Shown: positions 23,601-27,927 of the stretch, piece after piece
Numbering within the stretch: the first letter of the stretch is position 1
Layout of the letters: each line of letters starts with the position of its first letter
Source of the DNA: an uncultured Porphyromonadaceae bacterium
GTDB taxonomy: Bacteria > Bacteroidota > Bacteroidia > Bacteroidales > Muribaculaceae
NCBI GenBank assembly: GCA_902461565.1
Contig: CABPYL010000041.1
Coordinates: 1 to 27,927 of the forward strand
DNA length: 27,927 bases
Direction: 5' to 3'
Notes under the pieces: model-generated
The model's input: the letters and a program-made list of their open reading frames with translations, nothing else
Told to the model about the DNA's origin: nothing
Databases searched by the model: none
Position numbers and translations under genes: made by a program

Positions 23601-23797
23601 ATAAAGTTGCCGTCAATATCGGTGGTAACACCACGATTGGCTCCCTTCGTAATAACTGAAACACCGATCAGTGGCTCACCCGCCGAATCAGTTACATTAC
23701 CTCGGGCTGTAATGTCAGCCCATGCCGTAGCGCTGCCTGCGAGCAGAACCACAAGCGCGATTGCAATTGTCTGCAATCTGGTGAAAAAATGTTTCAT
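20651..23797 (-). CDS. SusC-like TonB-dependent outer membrane transporter
   Basis: SusC/RagA-family beta-barrel (1048 residues) that imports glycan fragments using the TonB-ExbBD proton motive force. Signal peptide 1-27 (ending in ATAWA), then a carboxypeptidase-regulatory-like domain (GNVTDSAGEPLIGVSV...DGNFMITVPDG), the TonB box region LDEVVAVGYG, and the plug (NALKGLASGVTV, VRIRGVGTINNSDPLYIVDG, DIASIEVLKDAASGAVYGAR). The barrel ends in the expected aromatic-rich strand (ARVWTVGFNLGI). It is the first gene of the susCDE-type operon; expression is presumably switched on through the DUF6377-type regulator upstream. Confidence 0.96.
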   Translation of the reverse strand: MKHFFTRLQTIAIALVVLLAGSATAWADITARGNVTDSAGEPLIGVSVITKGANRGVTTDIDGNFMITVPDGSTLVFSYVGYDSVEKAAAPMMNIVLKENSTMLDEVVAVGYGVQKKSVVTASIAKVNSDELAVTAPTRMDNALKGLASGVTVTSSSGQPGAAARVRIRGVGTINNSDPLYIVDGMPIEGGLDYLNPNDIASIEVLKDAASGAVYGARAANGVVLVTTKQGKEGPAKFSYDFSYGWQSIAKKRKVLNAAEYAMMMNEGAVNAGIAPPYADPASYGEGTDWQEEVFNNGAPMQNHQISLTGGSERINYMLSTGYMEQEGVVGGNFDRSNYQRFTLRSNLGITAFDATKQRNFLNKFTINTNLAYTRIKSKGIDVNSMWGSPLGSALQMSPILTPYLEKGSAEEKYQLNYLSGQSDYVPMYGADGRLVMVPTAFGNYQELSNPIANMSLPGSEGWSHKFVGNFVGDLSIWDNLHYRISYGADLSFWGSDGYTPKYYLRNGQSQNFSSASSQSERGLVWQIENVLSYDKTINEHSFSVLLGQSAKESRSYYLGGSANNLISYDRPYLDASTGLAADGDRNSWGAPNAKSKLASYFARASYNFDERYMIQATVRRDGSSRFGSNNHWATFPSVSAGWNIMNEAFMESTRTWLNNLKLRASWGKNGNENIGNFQYVALTSTGNNYIFGKTGAIINGTKPSQLPNPDLRWEESKQTDVGIDFGFLQNMFTFSVDWYLKDTNGMLMTMSLPQYVGEAIPVGNVGKMRNTGLEFDFGYRQNFGDLSIRFNANASYLKNKLIAYGNEQGWANLDSFQGVGTISRAQNGEPFPYFYGYKTDGIIQNMAEANEYNSKYGTSLKPGDVRFADVDGNGQITEDDRTKIGKGMPDWSYGFGLTATWRGFDFNIFFQGTAGNDIYDATRRIDAIASNLPSWMLNRWTGEGTTNKYPRYVQADSYNWQSSDLYVSDGSYMRLKNLQLGYTLPEKLTKKAFVSKLRVYVAAENLVTWTKYHGYDPEISSTATSLGVDYGVYPQARVWTVGFNLGI

Positions 23798-23836
23798 GCG
23801 ATAAAGGTTGGTATTAAATTAAAAAGTTATTCTGCT

Positions 23837-23866
23837 GCAAAGTTAAGGTGTTTATCCCATAAGTAA
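23837..23866 (-). promoter_or_regulatory. Promoter of the susC operon
   Basis: On the minus strand TAACTTTG (23837-23844) is a full -7 match, with a poor -33 (TTTA, 18 nt away). The weak -33 is in keeping with a promoter that needs an activator. Leader length would be about 35 nt. Confidence 0.45.
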
Positions 23867-23992
23867 ATCGGGAGTAAATGGATTTGGTAAATTTTGATTT
23901 TGTTTTAATACTTGAATATCACAACTTTACAATTTAGGATTTTATATGTTTTGGTAAGATTGGTTAAGTTAAATTTTGGATAGAGGTGCAAG

Positions 23993-24022
23993 TTATATCA
24001 CCGGTTTTCCGGGTGCGCGGAC
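23993..24022 (-). pseudogene. Duplicate of the regulator's C-terminal end
   Basis: The minus strand reads VCVRAPGKPVI and a stop, matching ERVRSLGKPVI and stop at the end of the DUF6377-type regulator (24823-24852), including identical bases around the stop codon (AGTTATATCACCGGTTT). It looks like the tail of a second regulator copy or a target duplication flanking the lipoprotein gene between them. Confidence 0.5.
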
Positions 24023-24049
24023 GCAGACGGTTATTGCAAACCGTCTGCG
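24022..24049 (-). terminator. Stem-loop after the duplicated-domain lipoprotein gene
   Basis: A perfect 11-bp inverted repeat (CGCAGACGGTT at 24022-24032, AACCGTCTGCG at 24039-24049) with a 6-nt loop, 15 nt after the stop codon at 24065. No T run follows on the minus strand, so its efficiency as a terminator is uncertain. Confidence 0.5.
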
Positions 24050-24064
24050 ATAGCAGTAACTATG

Positions 24065-24781
24065 CTACTCAAAAATTTCACTCCATGTTTTTGTGAAACT
24101 GAAGTTTTTGCCATTATCAGTATTATACTGGAACAAATAACTCTGCACATTGAGTTCTTTGAGGTCCTGCCCTTCCCTAAAGCTCTTTATAATTTCGTCT
24201 ATGAAACTCTGAGCTACGGATGAATCAGAATCAATATAGTTATATAAATTTTCAGATATAGTATACGTAAATGCCACCTGTCCAATCGAAGAATCATAGC
24301 TAATATCTGTCCATTCCACACCGTCATCCATCTGCATGGGAAGTCCGCTACGAGTATCATCTACCATTGCTCGTATTTTCTCAATCTCGGCCTCTGCAAC
24401 AAGACTATCGATATCAGATTTGATTATGTCAATGGTAAAACTTTCATCATTTTTCTGGTTATTAAATTCGAAGATAAGCTTTCGAACATCAAGTTCCATT
24501 ATTGTTGAATCGGCAGCAAAATCATTGGCAAAGGACAGTTTCAGATACTTTTTACCGTCATCATTATTCACAAGTTCAAATGTAGATGGATCGATATCGT
24601 AATAATATAACAACGCCTCCTGTGATTCATCGTATTCAACTTTCGTCCAAACCATACCATCATCCACTTGCTGAGGCAGTTCCTTGTTCCATTCATCCAC
24701 TCCTTTCTGAATAGGATTTTTAGAGCAGCCAAATGCGAGCACCATAAGGGAGAGCATCACAATAGTAAATACGTTTTTCAT
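24065..24781 (-). CDS. Lipoprotein with two repeated domains, unknown function
   Basis: A 238-residue lipoprotein (signal MKNVFTIVMLSLMVLAFGC, lipid Cys C19). I recognise no named family. The mature part is a tandem duplication: LPQQVDDGMVWTKVEYD (35-51) recurs as LPMQMDDGVEWTDISYD (147-163), and ELDVRKLIFEFNNQKNDES recurs as ELNVQSYLFQYNTDNGKNF, each unit being about 100 residues. It is 41 nt downstream of the regulator and may share its transcript. Location in the cell envelope next to a membrane-bound sensor-regulator suggests a role in sensing or in the PUL's surface machinery, but this is a guess. Its base content is more A/T-rich than its neighbours. Confidence 0.7.
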   Translation of the reverse strand: MKNVFTIVMLSLMVLAFGCSKNPIQKGVDEWNKELPQQVDDGMVWTKVEYDESQEALLYYYDIDPSTFELVNNDDGKKYLKLSFANDFAADSTIMELDVRKLIFEFNNQKNDESFTIDIIKSDIDSLVAEAEIEKIRAMVDDTRSGLPMQMDDGVEWTDISYDSSIGQVAFTYTISENLYNYIDSDSSVAQSFIDEIIKSFREGQDLKELNVQSYLFQYNTDNGKNFSFTKTWSEIFE

Positions 24782-24822
24782 TTGATTTTTAGGTTTTTAT
24801 TAATATTGGGTGAATCTGTGAG

Positions 24823-26550
24823 TTATATCACCGGTTTCCCGAGCGAGCGCACGCGTTCGGCAAAGGTTTCGCGTGGCACCGCCGCCTTGTTTCGGATTCG
24901 CTGGCGGGTATTGTATACAGTCTGCACGGAACAGTGCAGAAATTTGGCAATCTTCACGCTATCGTTCATGCCAAGGCGCACAAGCGCATATATTCTCAAC
25001 TCGGTTGTAAGCAGACCGTCCTTTCGCAGTTCAAGCTGTTCCTCGGGACGGAGCAGTGTGTTGAAATCCTGCACAAAGTCGGGATAAATCTCAAGGAATA
25101 TGCGGTCGAAATTGGCATACAGCTCCTTTATCTCGCCATGCGACAACTCGGGGGATTTAACAAGGTCGTATACATCGTCGATACGCTTTGCCACAATCAT
25201 GCGGTAGATATTCTTACGGAAATCGTCCATTTTGCCAATATAATTGGAGCATACCGAGAAAATATTGGCAATGTAGTTCTCTTTCGCGTCGTTCACCTCG
25301 GCAAGCTCGCGTGCACTGGCACGCGCAGTCTCGTACATTTCCGACAGCTTGGCGTTGGTGGTCTCAAGCTGGGTGCGCATATCCTGCAATTCGGCCACAC
25401 GTTCCTCCAGGCTCGTTTTGGTTGCCGCCAGCTTTCGGCGGTTGCCTCGGTTCTGCCGCAGCTGCTTGTACAACAGGAACACAAGCACACAAAGGACACA
25501 GAAAATAAAGAGCAGGCAAGTCATGTACGCGCGTGTCTGCCTAAGCTGTTTCTCGCTGTTGCGGTACAAGGCGTTGAACACCATGTCCTGGAGGTTGGCC
25601 AGATGCCCTACGCGCACACGGCTCTTATAGCTGTTGGCAAGCTGAATGCTTTTGCTGAGATACGAATTGGCACGTTCCAGATAGCCTTTCTGATACATAA
25701 TAGCGCCAATCTCCTCGAGTGAGGCAATCTCTTTGTTGCATATGCGCGTATCGGCGATGGCCGAATATATCAGATATCGCATTTTACCGATGCTGTCGCC
25801 GTTCAGCTCGCACAGGCGGCTCATCATCCACGCCTCGCGGGCATCTTTCTCGGTATCCATGCCGCCATCCTTTAGCCTGCCGGCCAACCGAGGCATCAGC
25901 ACAGAAGCACGCAAGGAATCCTCGATACAGTGCCATCCCATGAGCCAGAAATAGTCCGGATCGTCTTCGGGAAGAGTACTGCACAGATGCGTCAGAAATT
26001 CATCTACTTCGGGCTGGTATACTTTTTCGGCATTTCGGCCAAGGAACTGGTCGATATGCGTTTCCATAAACAGACGCGTCTTATAGTACTTCACCAATTC
26101 TGTACCGGTCATTCCGGCAGTATCCACTTCTGCCAGGCACCTCGATGCATCGGAAAGCAGACCAGTGGCGGAATATATGTAGGTACGGTTCATGTTCACA
26201 TTGTTCATCCACTCACGTCGCCCGAGCCGACGGGCTATATCGTAGCATTTGTCGGCATACACCAGGGCAGAATCCGAGTCGAAGCCGCTGTATGCCGCAT
26301 AGAGTTCGGAAGATATCCAGTATCGCTGTTCATCATTACCGGAATGCTCCAGACGCTGACGCAGCATGTCAATTTCTGCGATGTGCTGTTTCTCCAGTTC
26401 CGCGCTTTCGGCAAGCTCGGCATCGAGGCTATCGAGCAATACGGTAATCTCCGGAGTTATTACACGGTCGGCAGCCAAAGACATTCCCGCCGCGATTATC
26501 CAGAACATCATTATAAGCAATAAACGAATATTATATTCGGACAATTTCAT
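24823..26550 (-). CDS. DUF6377-type membrane-spanning transcriptional regulator
   Basis: A 575-residue one-protein sensor-regulator of the kind that controls Bacteroidetes PULs. An N-terminal signal or anchor (about 7-26) precedes a periplasmic helical TPR-like region (80-330). One membrane helix lies at 343-361 (MTCLLFIFCVLCVLVFLLY), then a coiled coil (370-420). The cytoplasmic DUF6377-type part (DAKENYIANIFSVCSNYIGK onward) ends in a LuxR-like helix-turn-helix (SVKIAKFLHCSVQTVYNTRQRIRNKA, about 531-556, given in parts). Full length. It faces the same way as the PUL, whose susC lies 1 kb downstream, and most likely turns it on when substrate is present. Confidence 0.88.
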   Translation of the reverse strand: MKLSEYNIRLLLIMMFWIIAAGMSLAADRVITPEITVLLDSLDAELAESAELEKQHIAEIDMLRQRLEHSGNDEQRYWISSELYAAYSGFDSDSALVYADKCYDIARRLGRREWMNNVNMNRTYIYSATGLLSDASRCLAEVDTAGMTGTELVKYYKTRLFMETHIDQFLGRNAEKVYQPEVDEFLTHLCSTLPEDDPDYFWLMGWHCIEDSLRASVLMPRLAGRLKDGGMDTEKDAREAWMMSRLCELNGDSIGKMRYLIYSAIADTRICNKEIASLEEIGAIMYQKGYLERANSYLSKSIQLANSYKSRVRVGHLANLQDMVFNALYRNSEKQLRQTRAYMTCLLFIFCVLCVLVFLLYKQLRQNRGNRRKLAATKTSLEERVAELQDMRTQLETTNAKLSEMYETARASARELAEVNDAKENYIANIFSVCSNYIGKMDDFRKNIYRMIVAKRIDDVYDLVKSPELSHGEIKELYANFDRIFLEIYPDFVQDFNTLLRPEEQLELRKDGLLTTELRIYALVRLGMNDSVKIAKFLHCSVQTVYNTRQRIRNKAAVPRETFAERVRSLGKPVI

Positions 26551-26595
26551 GGTTCAGACAAATTCCTCCCTTATTAAATAAGGATATAATCAGCG

Positions 26596-26627
26596 CAAAG
26601 ATAGCAATTTGATTCACTTTTTGCAAC
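26596..26627 (-). promoter_or_regulatory. Promoter of the PUL regulator gene
   Basis: On the minus strand GTTG (26624-26627, one mismatch to TTTG), 20 nt, TATCTTTG (26596-26603). The start site would fall about 40 nt before the ATG at 26550. Confidence 0.6.
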
Positions 26628-26684
26628 ATTTAACCCAAAAATCGCCAATGAAATCCAAGCACCTTAAAAAATACGACTTTGCAG

Positions 26685-26715
26685 TTTTACTTTTGCCAGA
26701 ATTTCACTAACTTTG
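26685..26715 (+). promoter_or_regulatory. ppdK promoter
   Basis: TAACTTTG (26708-26715) is a full -7 match, with TTTT (26685-26688, one mismatch) 19 nt upstream. The resulting leader of about 85 nt before the ATG at 26808 is AT-rich with one GC-rich patch near 26731-26745. Confidence 0.6.
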
Positions 26716-26807
26716 CGGAATTGATAGGGAGCCCCGGCCGCGGGACTTCCGAAGAGTATCTTGCATAAGACACATTTTAGTTTTTCACTATAATATATAA
26801 ACACACA

Positions 26808-27927
26808 ATGAAAAGAGTTTATACATTCGGCGACGGTAAAGCCGAAGGCAATGCAGAAATGCGAAACCTTCTCGGCGGCAAAGGCGCCAACCTGGCCGAA
26901 ATGAACCTTCTGGGTATGCCCGTTCCCCCGGGCTTCACTATCACGACTGAAGTCTGCAACGAATACACCCAGTACGGCCGCGACGAAGTAATTTCCCGCA
27001 TCAAAAAAGATGTACAGGAATCAATCGCACATGTAGAAAGCCTCACCGGCAAAAAATTCAACGATCCCTCCAATCCTCTGCTGGTTTCCGTACGCTCCGG
27101 CGCACGCGCTTCCATGCCCGGCATGATGGACACCGTCCTCAACCTCGGTATGAATGACGCCACCGTGGAGGCTCTCGCCGAAAAGAGCGGCAACCCTCGC
27201 TTCGCGTGGGACAGCTACCGCCGCTTCGTGCAGATGTACGGCGATGTTGTGCTTGGCATGAAGCCCAAGAAGAAAACCGACATCGACCCCTTCGAGGAAA
27301 TCATGGACAAGGTGAAAGAAGAAAAGGGCATCAAGCTCGATACCGAACTCCAGGTAGAAGACCTCAAGAAACTCGTTGTTCTCTTCAAGGCCGCAGTAAA
27401 GGACTACACCGGCAAGGATTTCCCCGATGACGCATGGGAACAGCTCTGGGGAGGCATCTGCGCCGTTTTCGACAGCTGGATGAACGAACGCGCCATCATC
27501 TACCGCCGAATGAACCAGATTCCCGAAGAATGGGGAACAGCCGTCAACGTACAGGCAATGGTTTACGGCAACATGGGCAACAACTCCGCTACTGGCGTTG
27601 CCTTCAGCCGCGACGCCGCCACCGGCGAGAACATCTTCAACGGTGAGTACCTCATCAACGCCCAGGGCGAAGACGTGGTTGCCGGCATCCGCACCCCGCA
27701 GCAGATTACTATAGAAGGCTCGCGCCGCTGGGCTGCCCTCCAGGGTATCTCCGAAGAAGAACGCGCCTCCAAATATCCTTCGCTGGAAGAATCCATGCCC
27801 GTTTGCGCCAACGAGCTCTTCGCTATCGCAGCCAAGCTTGAGGACTACTACAAGGACATGCAGGATATGGAATTCACAATCCAGGACGGCAAGCTCTGGA
27901 TGCTCCAGACCCGTAACGGCAAGCGCA
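26808..27927 (+). CDS. ppdK: Pyruvate, phosphate dikinase (5' part)
   Basis: Reversibly interconverts ATP, pyruvate and phosphate with AMP, PEP and pyrophosphate; in anaerobic Bacteroidales it links PEP and pyruvate in central metabolism. The 373 codons present, cut off by the window end, cover the ATP-grasp nucleotide-binding domain: KRVYTFGDGKAEGNAEM, LLGGKGANLAEMNLLGMPVP with the ATP-binding GGKGANL, PGFTITTEVCNEY, SVRSGARASMPGMMDTVLNLG, and QAMVYGNMGNNSATGVAFSR, ending in FTIQDGKLWMLQTRNGKR just before the linker to the phospho-His domain. The start is supported by the family's N-terminus. The full protein is usually about 900 residues. Confidence 0.95.
   Translation, partial: MKRVYTFGDGKAEGNAEMRNLLGGKGANLAEMNLLGMPVPPGFTITTEVCNEYTQYGRDEVISRIKKDVQESIAHVESLTGKKFNDPSNPLLVSVRSGARASMPGMMDTVLNLGMNDATVEALAEKSGNPRFAWDSYRRFVQMYGDVVLGMKPKKKTDIDPFEEIMDKVKEEKGIKLDTELQVEDLKKLVVLFKAAVKDYTGKDFPDDAWEQLWGGICAVFDSWMNERAIIYRRMNQIPEEWGTAVNVQAMVYGNMGNNSATGVAFSRDAATGENIFNGEYLINAQGEDVVAGIRTPQQITIEGSRRWAALQGISEEERASKYPSLEESMPVCANELFAIAAKLEDYYKDMQDMEFTIQDGKLWMLQTRNGKR

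Overview
The window looks like a chromosomal segment of a Bacteroidales bacterium, most likely Muribaculaceae-like. The evidence is promoters of the Bacteroidetes type (TTTG, 19-20 nt, TAnnTTTG), a complete SusC/SusD locus with a DUF6377-type regulator, lipoboxes typical of the phylum, and a GyrB of 643 aa without the long proteobacterial insertion. Species cannot be fixed from sequence reading alone.

Layout. 1-528 is intergenic and carries two leftward promoters and the gyrB promoter. 529-6876 is a rightward housekeeping block: gyrB, rnr-folB, then ndk and a secreted M23/LysM peptidase, separated by clear terminators. 6930-12674 is an AT-rich, leftward accessory island. 12675-13278 is a gene-poor stretch with a 142-bp tandem repeat. 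13279-14974 holds a small cupin/SnoaL operon and a divergent HxlR regulator. 15105-26550 is a leftward polysaccharide utilisation locus: DUF6377-type regulator, duplicated-domain lipoprotein, SusC, SusD, SusE/F-like glycan-binding lipoprotein, a strong terminator, GH16 and GH5. 26808 to the end is the 5' part of pyruvate phosphate dikinase (ppdK).

The island is the most interesting part. It holds two intact genes that encode a Sec signal peptide joined directly to the last ~20 residues of an RHS core (SPYSYCGANPVNCVDPTG) and then to unrelated C-terminal domains: one permuted-papain-like (His...NNC), one with an HExxGH zinc-protease-like motif. The first ~330 bp of the two units, including the end of an upstream gene, are almost identical, and similarity stops just after DPTG. 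Each toxin-like gene is followed at once by a small gene (three-helix membrane protein, or secreted WxFD protein) that I infer is its immunity protein. Around them are at least five broken pieces of further copies, including three independent remnants or copies in which the papain-like tail abuts the same membrane-protein family. The upstream partner is a secreted transglutaminase-like protein, here split by a frameshift. I read this as a cassette array of signal-peptide-bearing orphan RHS tips that gains, swaps and loses toxin/immunity pairs.

The PUL probably targets a beta-1,3-glucan such as laminarin or fungal glucan: the regulator senses the glycan, SusC/SusD and the binding lipoprotein capture and import it, and the GH16 and GH5 surface lipoproteins cut it.
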